From: Ureibacillus thermosphaericus
GTDB lineage: Bacteria > Bacillota > Bacilli > Bacillales_A > Planococcaceae
DNA length: 55,477 nucleotides
NCBI RefSeq assembly: GCF_012396605.1
Contig: NZ_JAAXPW010000021.1
Location: 1-55,477 of the forward strand
Direction: 5' to 3'
Shown here: positions 37,012 through 45,669 of the stretch, in pieces
Position numbering within the stretch: the stretch's first letter is position 1
Layout of the letters: every line of letters starts with the position of its first letter
Notes under the pieces: model-generated
Database searches by the model: none
What the model saw: only the letters and a program-made list of their open reading frames with translations
What the model was told of the DNA's origin: nothing
Position numbers and translations under genes: made by a program

Positions 37012-39409
37012 TCGTTCCCCCTCCTTTTGCTTTTAGCTTGATGAGGGTGTATACGCCTAAACCTGCGATAAATAATACAACCACTTCGAGCATCGTATCG
37101 AATGCACGGAAGTCTCCTAAAATTGTGTTTACAATATTTTTCCCACCAGCTAACTCATACGAATCGTTAAAGAAATAAGAAATGGTGATAAATTTTTCAT
37201 AATTGAGAGCAGCAAAACCTACTAAAGTTACCGTTGCCCCTACAGCTAACGATATGAAAATATTTCTCATTTTTATCCATTTCGGTTGAATCTCTTTTCT
37301 TATTTCTGGCAAATGTCTAAAACAAATTAAATAGAGTACCGTTGAAACGGATTCAACGACAAGCTGTGTTAAGGCTAAATCAGGAGCTCGGAAAACAATA
37401 AAGAAAAAGGCAACTGAATATCCTAATACACTACTAAGAAATACGGTTGTTATACGAGATTTCGCAAACAATATACCAACGGACGAGGCAATCATAATCA
37501 ACACTAAAATGATTTCAAATACTTCTAATGACTCCCTATCGACAGGGCTCCAAGAAAATATATCAGTTTGGAGGAAATATCCACCGACAATCATTAAAAA
37601 CGCTAGAAAAATGTAGACAAAATAATCTGTCAAATTACCTGTCATGTATCGACCGGTAACGCGATTCGAAAAAGATTCACTAAATGAAATGCCATTATTA
37701 AATAGTGAATTTAATGATAAATTTTGAGGAAGTGCTCGATAAATTGGCTTCCAACGTTTCAATAATCTGTAAAGTAAAATTCCGACAACGATTACAAAAA
37801 TCGTCATCCATAGTTCAGGACTAAATATTCCATGCCAAGCATGTATATGCGGCGTTAATTCTTGCGTTGTTGGAAAAGTAGGATAAATACTTGCCATCGC
37901 AGGTCTTAAAATATAATGGCCTAGTAGATTTGGGAAAAAGAAAATTCCAACCACAAAAACGATGAGCGTATAAGGAGATATTAACATTCCAATCGGTGCT
38001 TCATGAGGATGTTTTGCTAATAGATGCAGCTGAACTTTACCAAAGAATGTTTTACCCACAATGATTAAACAGTAAACAAAAGTAAAGACGCTCGCAATCC
38101 ATGCAACAATTGGAATTAGAAATCCTATACTATCTAAAGAAAAAATATTTAATTCTTGTATATGAAGGGTTGCAGCAAAGAACATTTCCTTACTTAAAAA
38201 TCCGTTAAACGGAGGAAGCCCTGCCATTGAAAAACTACCGATAAGTGCGATTGTGAAGGTTAACGGCATAAACGACATAAGTCCACCGAGCCTACGAATG
38301 TCGCGCGTCCCTAATTCGTGGTCGATAATTCCGACCATCATAAACAGTGCACCTTTAAAAGTGGAATGGTTTATTAAATGGAAGATGGCTGCAAATGCCG
38401 CTTGTGTATAAATAATCGTTTCCGAAGAATTACCTAAGTAGACTGCCACAGAACCCATACCTAATAAACTCATGATAAGCCCGAGCTGACTTACTGTCGA
38501 AAAGGCGAGCAACGCTTTTAAGTCCACCTGTTTTACAGCATTGAAGGAACCCCAAAACAACGTAAACAACCCAACGCCTGTTACTAACCAGAACCATAAC
38601 GCCTCACCACCAAAAACAGGTGTGAGTCTTGCCACTAAATAAATTCCTGCTTTTACCATTGTCGCAGAATGCAAATAAGCACTCACAGGTGTTGGAGCTT
38701 CCATCGCATCCGGCAACCAAATATAAAATGGAAATTGTGCAGACTTTGTAAATGCACCTAATAAAATCAATACAAGTGCTGGTACAAACAATGCGTGTTC
38801 TTGTATCGCTTCCACATTTCCAATAATCTCACGGATGCTTAATGTTTTTGACATCTCATAGAGCATCAAAAAACCTGCTAGCATAGAAATACCGCCGGCA
38901 ACCGTAATGATCATTGATTTTCTTGCTCCAGCTCGTGAAGCTTTTCGGTGATGCCAATATGCAATTAGTAAAAACGATGAAACACTTGTTAGCTCCCAAA
39001 ATCCATATAAAACCATTAAATTATCAGAAAGAACAACCCCTAACATTGCCCCCATAAACAGTAACAGGTAACAATAAAAATGGTATAGCTGTTCGCTTCT
39101 GGATAAATAAAAAATCGAGTACAAAATAACTAAACTTCCTACTCCGGTAATGAGTAAACTAAAAATTAAGCTGAGTCCATCTAAATAAGTAGTGAAATGA
39201 ATACCTAACGAGGGGATCCACTCATGAGTGAAAGCAACAACTTCACCGTCAGATATACGAGGGATGTATGTAGTTAAAAAAAGGAATAATATAAAAGAGA
39301 CACTCAATACGAGCCATCCTATATATTTTTTGCTAATAAACCTGTATAATACAGGAGTCAATGCAGCAAAAATAAACGGAGTAAGGATGATGGCAACATC
39401 AACTGTCAC
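37001..39409 (-). CDS. mrpA: Mrp antiporter subunit A
   Basis: 802 aa from the GTG at 39409, 5 bases after GGGAGGAG; this equals the 801 residues of B. subtilis MrpA and rejects a 14-codon longer frame. About 21 helices: the N-terminal two thirds are NuoL-like (YGFWELTSVSSFLLIAYW, FPFYIWLPDAMEAPTPVSAYLHSATMVKAG, HLINHSTFKGALFMMVG) and the C-terminus contains the DUF4040/MbhE-type extension (VFRAPDLALTQLVVE). With MrpD it drives Na+/H+ exchange for pH and sodium homeostasis. First gene of the complete mrpABCDEFG operon. Confidence 0.95.
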   Translation of the reverse strand: MTVDVAIILTPFIFAALTPVLYRFISKKYIGWLVLSVSFILFLFLTTYIPRISDGEVVAFTHEWIPSLGIHFTTYLDGLSLIFSLLITGVGSLVILYSIFYLSRSEQLYHFYCYLLLFMGAMLGVVLSDNLMVLYGFWELTSVSSFLLIAYWHHRKASRAGARKSMIITVAGGISMLAGFLMLYEMSKTLSIREIIGNVEAIQEHALFVPALVLILLGAFTKSAQFPFYIWLPDAMEAPTPVSAYLHSATMVKAGIYLVARLTPVFGGEALWFWLVTGVGLFTLFWGSFNAVKQVDLKALLAFSTVSQLGLIMSLLGMGSVAVYLGNSSETIIYTQAAFAAIFHLINHSTFKGALFMMVGIIDHELGTRDIRRLGGLMSFMPLTFTIALIGSFSMAGLPPFNGFLSKEMFFAATLHIQELNIFSLDSIGFLIPIVAWIASVFTFVYCLIIVGKTFFGKVQLHLLAKHPHEAPIGMLISPYTLIVFVVGIFFFPNLLGHYILRPAMASIYPTFPTTQELTPHIHAWHGIFSPELWMTIFVIVVGILLYRLLKRWKPIYRALPQNLSLNSLFNNGISFSESFSNRVTGRYMTGNLTDYFVYIFLAFLMIVGGYFLQTDIFSWSPVDRESLEVFEIILVLIMIASSVGILFAKSRITTVFLSSVLGYSVAFFFIVFRAPDLALTQLVVESVSTVLYLICFRHLPEIRKEIQPKWIKMRNIFISLAVGATVTLVGFAALNYEKFITISYFFNDSYELAGGKNIVNTILGDFRAFDTMLEVVVLFIAGLGVYTLIKLKAKGGGTNEN

Positions 39410-39578
39410 AAGTTCTCTCCTCCCATTACTATATTTACTTGACGAAAACAAATCTACGTAGCATAATAATGTGTCAATAACAATATATACTATTGAATTA
39501 AAATGCTAATAACTTAGAAAAATTTAATCCTAGCTACAATTTTAAGTATATAATAAAGCAATTTGTATTTCATTGATT

Positions 39579-39609
39579 TTGACTGAAAAATAAAGAAGTC
39601 TGTTATGAT
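39579..39609 (+). promoter_or_regulatory. possible promoter of Usp gene
   Basis: -35-like TTGACT (39579-39584) and extended -10 TGTTATGAT (39601-39609). The 19-base spacing is long, but an extended -10 tolerates it. Confidence 0.45.
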
Positions 39610-39635
39610 ATTAATTTAAGAGGTGCTAATATAAA

Positions 39636-40322
39636 ATGATGAATGGTGTCAAAAAGCAAGCGGATGAAAGTATTTTAGTTTGCGTTTATTATGGATTAAA
39701 CGGTGAGCGACTCATTCGTAGAGGTCATAAGCTTGCTAGTTTGCTTAATTGTCCATTATATATATTAACGGTTGATTCAAAACCTCTAGACAATTTTGAT
39801 GCTGAAAAATCCGGTTATATTGAACGTTGGACCGAGTTAGCAAATGAACTAGGGGTTGAAGAATTTATCATTCGGGACAACGAAAAAAGACCGATTCAAA
39901 AAGTAATAGCTGAAGTAGCTAGAGAATATAATATTTCCCAAATTATTGTTGGTCAAAGCGCTCAAAGTCGATGGGAAGAGATCACAAAAGGTTCCTTTCT
40001 CAATGTATTATTAAAAGAAATTCCTTTTGCAGACTTCCATATCGTTGCAGTAAGCCGACCTACTGAAGATGAGGGCATCGACATGTATGAAAAAGGTGTC
40101 CGCGCTTTCATCGTGTCGGAGGGTGAACAATATAAAATTGTATTTACTTGCCCAAAATCCCGCTTTATAGAAGGAATCTTCTTTAAAGAAATTGGCACAG
40201 ACTTTGATAATGGGATTTTCCGTTTTTCTTACAACAATAAAATGCATGAGTTGAAAATTGAAGAAGACTTCGTATTAAATCCTGAAAAAATTCCAGATGA
40301 ATATAAACATTACTTAGTGTAA
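39636..40322 (+). CDS. universal stress protein-like, KdpD Usp-type
   Basis: 228 aa, ATG after AAGAGGTG. Residues about 11-140 have the Usp fold of the KdpD cytoplasmic domain: ILVCVYYGLNGERLIRRGHKLA, then NISQIIVGQSAQSRWEEITKGS, the nucleotide-binding-type G-x-S-x2-R pattern. The last 80 residues (YKIVFTCPKSRFIEGIFFKEIG and onward) are an extension I do not recognise. There is no histidine kinase module or kdp gene. Divergent from mrpA, so a link to cation or stress sensing is suggested by context but unproven. Confidence 0.75.
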   Translation: MMNGVKKQADESILVCVYYGLNGERLIRRGHKLASLLNCPLYILTVDSKPLDNFDAEKSGYIERWTELANELGVEEFIIRDNEKRPIQKVIAEVAREYNISQIIVGQSAQSRWEEITKGSFLNVLLKEIPFADFHIVAVSRPTEDEGIDMYEKGVRAFIVSEGEQYKIVFTCPKSRFIEGIFFKEIGTDFDNGIFRFSYNNKMHELKIEEDFVLNPEKIPDEYKHYLV

Positions 40323-40337
40323 ATTTCTCCATTAAAA

Positions 40338-40368
40338 CAGAAGCGTAATAGCGCTTCTGTTATTTTTT
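40338..40368 (+). terminator. terminator of Usp gene
   Basis: CAGAAGCG (40338-40345) pairs with CGCTTCTG (40352-40359), then TTATTTTTTT. Confidence 0.87.
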
Positions 40369-40427
40369 TGCATAATCTTGCTTATTCAGCTCATTCTAAA
40401 TTGAGAAATGAAAGGAGTGGATTCACA

Positions 40428-41156
40428 ATGGAAAATTTTTGGGAAGTTAATTTTTGGCAAATTGTTATCCGAAGTATTGTTGCCTTTAATGTCATCTTAG
40501 TGTTAGCAAGAATTATTGGAAAAAAACAATTAAGTCAACTAACTTTCTTCCATTACATCACTGGTATTACTATCGGATCAATTGCTGGTGAAATTACAAC
40601 GCAAATTGACACTCCTTTTTTTGACGGTATCGTTGCCCTATTATGCTGGACTGCTCTTACTCTCATTATGAGTTTTATTGCAATGAAATCAACTAAAATT
40701 CGTGTTCTTGTTGATGATCGTCCTACAATTTTAATTCAAAATGGCGTCATCAATCAAAATGGTTTAAAAAGAGCAAGACTTCACACCGATGAATTAGCAA
40801 TGTTATTACGTGAAGAAGGCGTTTTTTCATTTGATGAGGTCCATTATGCAGTGTTTGAAACCAATGGTGAATTGAGTGTATTAAAAAAACCTGCTAGAAG
40901 TCCCGCTACGAAACAAGACGTCAAAGCGGATTGTTCAATTCCCCCTTACTTCCCAACCGAAGTCATTTCCGATGGGAAGATTGTGAAGAAAAATCTCTCC
41001 GAATTAAACTTAACTGAAGAATGGCTGCTAAATAAGCTAAAAAAGAAGAACATCAAAAATATAAAAGATGTTTTTTTCGCACAAGTTTTAGAAAACGGTT
41101 CTTTATATGTTTCACTTTATAATGATAAGAAAGGTTTGTCCAAAAAAGCCAATTAA
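40428..41156 (+). CDS. DUF421 membrane protein (YetF/YrbG type)
   Basis: 242 aa from the ATG at 40428 with AAAGGAGTG upstream; a longer frame lacks support. Three N-terminal helices include the family motif RIIGKKQLSQLTFFHYITGITIGSIAGE, followed by a cytoplasmic DUF421 domain (RPTILIQNGVINQNGLKRARLHTDELAMLLREEGV, with the FDEVHYAVFETNGELSVLKK strand pair). B. subtilis has several paralogues; some germination-linked relatives exist. Function unknown. Confidence 0.85.
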   Translation: MENFWEVNFWQIVIRSIVAFNVILVLARIIGKKQLSQLTFFHYITGITIGSIAGEITTQIDTPFFDGIVALLCWTALTLIMSFIAMKSTKIRVLVDDRPTILIQNGVINQNGLKRARLHTDELAMLLREEGVFSFDEVHYAVFETNGELSVLKKPARSPATKQDVKADCSIPPYFPTEVISDGKIVKKNLSELNLTEEWLLNKLKKKNIKNIKDVFFAQVLENGSLYVSLYNDKKGLSKKAN

Positions 41157-41172
41157 GGACAAACCTTTTATT
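41131..41172 (+). terminator. terminator overlapping DUF421 stop
   Basis: AAGGTTTGTCC (41131-41141) pairs with GGACAAACCTT (41157-41167), then TTATTC. The left arm lies inside the coding sequence. Confidence 0.82.
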
Positions 41173-41201
41173 CATATTGTCTAGATTGGAGATATGTATA
41201 A

Positions 41202-41900
41202 TTATGGCACTTTCATCAAATCAAGGGGGGTAATGATACCTATTAACTTCTGATGAGGTTTACCATGTTCCGTAATGAGCAAAGCGTCATATCGCTTACC
41301 CCTTTCAACACCTTCTTTAAAAAGCTCCTTGGCATGATATACAGTTAAATACCGACTAATAAACTTATAGTTTACCCGCTTTTTTTCGTAATGCAATATA
41401 TCTTTCATAGTTGGCATTTCGTAAACTAAGATTTTATGATTTGCTACATCCGCTAACCAGTTGGTAATACCTACTGTAGTAACGAGACCTTGGAATTCCT
41501 TCCCTTCATATATCGGGAATTGAGTATATTTTCGTTGTTGAACGATGTCTAATGCTTCTTTTAATGAATCTGTCGTCTGAAAAGTAACTACTTTTTTTCG
41601 AAAAACTTGTCCTACTATACTTGGTCGATCTAATAGTTGATCTATGTACTCGATGCGTTCAACAACTTGTATATGAGGCTCAGCAATGACAAACTCCTCA
41701 GATACTCGATGATGCACAATTACATTTCGCAAATCTGCAAAAGTACGTAAATCATCTTCATATTTTTTTACTAACGGACTTTTCTTTTTTGCCAATTCAA
41801 TTAGGCGATAAAAGGGCAAGTGCTCTCTTGCCTTTACGATTTTTCTCAAAGTGAATGTAATTCGATTAAACGCTAACAGGAAACGATCGGAATTTTTCAA
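41202..41900 (-). CDS. CBS-domain protein with HEPN-like N-terminus
   Basis: 232 aa, TTG start at 41900 with only a weak GGAAGTGG site. Residues 1 to about 75 are helical and contain FADLRNVIVHHR, an R-x4-H motif like that of HEPN domains. A tandem CBS pair follows: VVTFQTTDSLKEALDIVQQRKYTQFPIYEGKEFQGLVTT and a degenerate second one ending GIITPLDLMKVP. CBS pairs usually sense adenine nucleotides. Whether the HEPN-like part is a nuclease or only a binding domain cannot be said. Single gene. Confidence 0.75.
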   Translation of the reverse strand: MKNSDRFLLAFNRITFTLRKIVKAREHLPFYRLIELAKKKSPLVKKYEDDLRTFADLRNVIVHHRVSEEFVIAEPHIQVVERIEYIDQLLDRPSIVGQVFRKKVVTFQTTDSLKEALDIVQQRKYTQFPIYEGKEFQGLVTTVGITNWLADVANHKILVYEMPTMKDILHYEKKRVNYKFISRYLTVYHAKELFKEGVERGKRYDALLITEHGKPHQKLIGIITPLDLMKVP

Positions 41901-42141
41901 TTTTGATACACCACTTCCCTAGTAGATTACTAGTTTCTATTATATTCTAAAATTTTAATCAATTAGAAATCTGTTATTATACTAGCACCCTTATTTTCCG
42001 AAAATATCAAAATTTGCTATACTTTTAATTATGATAAAGCAAGCTTTCAACAATCATTAAAGAATGCTTCATAAATGAAATTTGTATCGATTATGAAGGA
42101 ATTCTAGACGACAAAAAAATTGTTAAGTAGGTTAAGACATC

Positions 42142-43062
42142 ATGAAAATGAATTTTATTTACCCTTTACTTATCATTATTGGAGCTAGTAGTTACGGAAT
42201 ACTTTCAACCATTATTAAAGTAGCAATGGGTTATGGATTTACACCCGATGAAGCTGTCACAAGCCAATATCTGATTGGATTTTGTTTAGCGTTGTTATTA
42301 TTTGTCTTTACTAAAAGAAAAGTTCCTAAGCTTAAAAAAGAGGAATTCATTACCTTAATATTTGCTGGAATTTTTACAGGTACAACCGGCATTGTTTACG
42401 GTAAGTCTTTAAATTACTTACCGGCATCTCTCGCCGTTGTATTGCTCTTCCAATTCACATGGATTGGCATCCTGATAGACTGTATCTTGCGAAAAAGATG
42501 GCCGAACCGCCCGGAAATCATTTCCCTAGTCATTCTTTTTATCGGAACGCTGCTTGCCGCTGGAGTGTTTGATGCCGATTTATCAAACATTCACTGGCTA
42601 GGTTGGTTTTTTGGTTTTTGTTCAGCTATTAGCTTTGCGATTTTCTTACAAATCAATTCAAAAACAATACAAGGTATTACAACAACCGAAAGAACACTAT
42701 TTACATCCTTTTTCGCCCTTATCTTGATTAGCATCTTCTTGTCACCAGAAATAGTATGGAACGGTATATTAATAAGAGAGGGGCTTTGGAAATTTGGCTT
42801 AATACTCGGTTTCTTTGGAACGATTTTGCCGATTTTCCTACTTGCAACTGCTGTGCCAAAAGTCGGCGGAGGTCTTGCTTCCATCTTAAGCGCCATGGAA
42901 TTACCAGTTGCTGTCATCGCTTCTGTCATTGTATTGCATGAACCTATTACTCAGTTACAAATTATCGGCATTATTCTTATTTTAACGGGAATCGCGCTGC
43001 CAACCGTCATCTCTCAAAGGCAGTCAATGAAATATATTGAAGAGAAGTCAGAAGCCAGTTAA
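42142..43062 (+). CDS. EamA/DMT-superfamily transporter
   Basis: 306 aa with ten helices in two EamA repeats; ATG at 42142 with only a weak TAGG site. The C-terminal repeat has the usual LGFFGTILPIFLLATAVPKVGGGLASILSAMELPVAVI pattern of helices 7-9. Drug/metabolite exporters of this group often export amino acids or their derivatives. It is the first of three closely packed genes with an ArgH-like lyase and a sugar-kinase-like protein, which may define its substrate. Confidence 0.82.
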   Translation: MKMNFIYPLLIIIGASSYGILSTIIKVAMGYGFTPDEAVTSQYLIGFCLALLLFVFTKRKVPKLKKEEFITLIFAGIFTGTTGIVYGKSLNYLPASLAVVLLFQFTWIGILIDCILRKRWPNRPEIISLVILFIGTLLAAGVFDADLSNIHWLGWFFGFCSAISFAIFLQINSKTIQGITTTERTLFTSFFALILISIFLSPEIVWNGILIREGLWKFGLILGFFGTILPIFLLATAVPKVGGGLASILSAMELPVAVIASVIVLHEPITQLQIIGIILILTGIALPTVISQRQSMKYIEEKSEAS

Positions 43063-43129
43063 TTATTTAGAAGCCAATACCTCTCTTCAAATTACCTTTT
43101 TAGCAATAATACTGGGGGCGATTATTGTG

Positions 43130-44653
43130 ATGTTCCATGAGTATAAAAGCCGCATCCATGAATACGAAGGCACTCAATTTCCTTCAAATAGTTATCGAAA
43201 AATCGTGCTTCAACCTGCCTATGAAGAAGCAAAAAAACATTTCCTAAAATCAATGGTGCAAATACATATTGCCCATTTAAAAATGCTGGAAGAACAACAA
43301 CTTGTATCAAAAGATGATGTAAAAAAAATCGGTTTTGCCATTAGTCAACTCGACTTGGAATATTATGAAAAGCAAGATTACAAACCTCAATTTGAAGATT
43401 TGTTTTTCCGAATTGAAAATAAACTGATGGAGATTGCTGGAGATGTAGCGGGAAATTTGCATATTGGAAGAAGTCGAAACGATATGGGGATTGCCATTTA
43501 TCGTATGACAATACGAGAAAAACTTCTTGCCCTTATGGAAGAATTAGTAACTTTGCGAACTTCACTCATCGCCTTTGCATTAGAACACGTAGATACCATC
43601 ATGATCGGCTATACTCATACACAACAAGCCCAACCAACAACTTTCGCTCACTACTTAAAGGCTGTTATTGACCAACTTACAAGAGATTTTAAACGCATGC
43701 AACATGCTTATGCAACGGTAAATCGAAGCAGCATGGGAGCCGCCGCATTAACGACAACAGGTTTCAACATTAATCGCCAACGAATGCAAGAACTGCTCGC
43801 TTTTGATGATTTAGTGGAAAATGCATGGGATGCTGTGGCCGGAGCTGATTATATTGCTGAAACAGCTAGTGTTGTGCAACTTGCCGCATTAAATCTTGGA
43901 CGTACCGCACAAGACTTCTTACAATGGGCAACACAAGAATTTAATGCAATCAGTCTTGCCAGTCCATATGTTCAAGTCAGCTCCATTATGCCACAAAAGC
44001 GAAATCCCGTTTCAATAGAACACACCCGTTCACTACTCTCATCGGTTGTAGGGGATGCTTCCACAGTCTTACAAATGATTCATAACACTCCATTCGGGGA
44101 TATTGTTGATACGGAAGATGATATGCAGCCTTACATTTGGCGTGCAATGGAGAAGCTGCGTGGAATCTATAAACTATTTGGCAGTTTAGTAGTGACAATG
44201 GATGTCAACAAAGAAAAATTATTAGAGCGAGCTGAAAGAAGTTTTGCCAACGTTACCCAACTAGCTGATACCCTCGTCATTACTGAAAACATTTCCTTCC
44301 GACAATCACATGCAATCGTTTCAAACTGTGTTCGTGCTTTGCTAAAAAATAATAAAGATTCCATTGAAGATTTAACATGGGAGCTAGTCAACGAAAAATG
44401 CATTGAACTGACTGATAAGCCATTAAACATTTCTAAAGAAGAATTCTATCAATCTTTAAAACCTACACATTTCGTCAATATTCGAAAATTACCAGGTGGC
44501 CCTGCTCCCATGACAATGAGAAAATCGCTCTTAAAAGCAAAAAGGGAAACCCCTTTACTGAATAGATGGATTCAGATTAAAAAGGATGCAATTTTACAAA
44601 GTGAAAAACGTTTACAACAATATTTAGATGAATGGAGCAAACAGGAAACATGA
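43130..44653 (+). CDS. argininosuccinate lyase paralogue
   Basis: 507 aa from the ATG at 43130 (or the adjacent GTG at 43127), about 11 bases after GGGGG; the open frame begins inside the EamA gene. It belongs to the fumarase/ASL superfamily: HIGRSRNDMG, GYTHTQQAQPTTFAHYL, and the signature loop SSIMPQKRNPVS with its catalytic serine. In true ArgH the second motif reads SRNDQ, and the usual N-terminal LWGGRF segment is missing here, so this is a divergent paralogue, not clearly an arginine-biosynthesis enzyme. No argG is near. A different C-N elimination substrate is plausible. Its stop overlaps the next start (ATGA). Confidence 0.78.
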   Translation: MFHEYKSRIHEYEGTQFPSNSYRKIVLQPAYEEAKKHFLKSMVQIHIAHLKMLEEQQLVSKDDVKKIGFAISQLDLEYYEKQDYKPQFEDLFFRIENKLMEIAGDVAGNLHIGRSRNDMGIAIYRMTIREKLLALMEELVTLRTSLIAFALEHVDTIMIGYTHTQQAQPTTFAHYLKAVIDQLTRDFKRMQHAYATVNRSSMGAAALTTTGFNINRQRMQELLAFDDLVENAWDAVAGADYIAETASVVQLAALNLGRTAQDFLQWATQEFNAISLASPYVQVSSIMPQKRNPVSIEHTRSLLSSVVGDASTVLQMIHNTPFGDIVDTEDDMQPYIWRAMEKLRGIYKLFGSLVVTMDVNKEKLLERAERSFANVTQLADTLVITENISFRQSHAIVSNCVRALLKNNKDSIEDLTWELVNEKCIELTDKPLNISKEEFYQSLKPTHFVNIRKLPGGPAPMTMRKSLLKAKRETPLLNRWIQIKKDAILQSEKRLQQYLDEWSKQET

Positions 44654-45585
44654 ATCAGTATATTTTAGCCATTGATGGTGGAGCGACAAAAACCACTTTG
44701 TCATTGAGAGATGCTAGTGGAAAGGTATATTTCGAAAAAACATCAACAAGTACAAATTACCAAGCCATTGGCGCAGAAAAGGTAGAAAAAGTATTAACTA
44801 ATCTATTAAATGAGGCTTATAAAGCTACAGGCATACTGGACATTGCAGTTGCTACCTTTGCCATTGCAGGTGTTGATACACAAAACGGGCTTGCAATAGT
44901 TCAACAAATTATCCATCGAAGTTGTGGAAACTCACCCTTCTCTATTCGTCGTACAATTGTTGAAAATGATGTACAGTCCACATTAATAGGATTAACTGGC
45001 GGAAAAGCAGGTGCCCTCCTCATTTCAGGTACTGGTTCTGCTGCTTATGCTACAGATGGTCAAGGAAGGATTGAACGCTCTGGTGGATGGGGACATCGGG
45101 TTGGAGATGAAGGAAGCGGTTATTGGATTGGAAGAGAGATTTTAAATACGATTTTTCGCTCTGAAGATGGCCGTCTTGAGAAACCTACCGTCCTCACTGA
45201 CCTAGTTTACGACATGTTACAAATAGACAATATTGAACAACTTAATGATTGGATCTATCAACCAGATTATACAAATGCTCAAGTCGCTAACATTTCGAAA
45301 ATCCTAACGAAAGCTATTTCCCTTGGAGACGAGCAAGCCATTCAAATCGCTTGCAACGCGGCGAAAGAATTATCGATCATGACAAACGCGGTATTACGGA
45401 AAATTGAACCGATTGGTGAAGATTTTATCGTTTACTTAAACGGTGGCATATTGAAACATAATCCGATCATCTTAAATGTCTTTAAAGATTATGTGAAAAA
45501 AATATATCCATATATTTCTTTCCATTTATGCACTCAAAATCCGATAGACTATATTGCCAACAGGGCACTTAGTTCATTAAAATAA
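44650..45585 (+). CDS. BadF/NagK-type ATPase kinase
   Basis: 311 aa from the ATG at 44650, overlapping the lyase stop by one ATGA. ASKHA-fold sugar kinase of the COG2971 group: LAIDGGATKTTLSLRDASG (phosphate 1), the acidic residue in FAIAGVDTQNG, LISGTGSAAYATDG (phosphate 2), GGWGHRVGDEGSGYWIG and YLNGGILKH (adenosine loop). Relatives phosphorylate N-acetylglucosamine or N-acetylmuramate (NagK, MurK). Being coupled to a lyase, not to a PTS or etherase, is unusual. It ends the three-gene operon. Confidence 0.8.
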   Translation: MNQYILAIDGGATKTTLSLRDASGKVYFEKTSTSTNYQAIGAEKVEKVLTNLLNEAYKATGILDIAVATFAIAGVDTQNGLAIVQQIIHRSCGNSPFSIRRTIVENDVQSTLIGLTGGKAGALLISGTGSAAYATDGQGRIERSGGWGHRVGDEGSGYWIGREILNTIFRSEDGRLEKPTVLTDLVYDMLQIDNIEQLNDWIYQPDYTNAQVANISKILTKAISLGDEQAIQIACNAAKELSIMTNAVLRKIEPIGEDFIVYLNGGILKHNPIILNVFKDYVKKIYPYISFHLCTQNPIDYIANRALSSLK

Positions 45586-45630
45586 TAGTGGTTTTTCAAT
45601 TTCGATCAAGTCGGTCGGTACGTTATGACT

Positions 45631-45656
45631 GGGGCTAACTGGAAGCCCCTTTTTTG
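45631..45656 (+). terminator. terminator of EamA-lyase-kinase operon
   Basis: GGGGCT (45631-45636) pairs with AGCCCC (45644-45649), then TTTTTTG. Confidence 0.85.
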
Positions 45657-45669
45657 TTTCGGTAAATCA

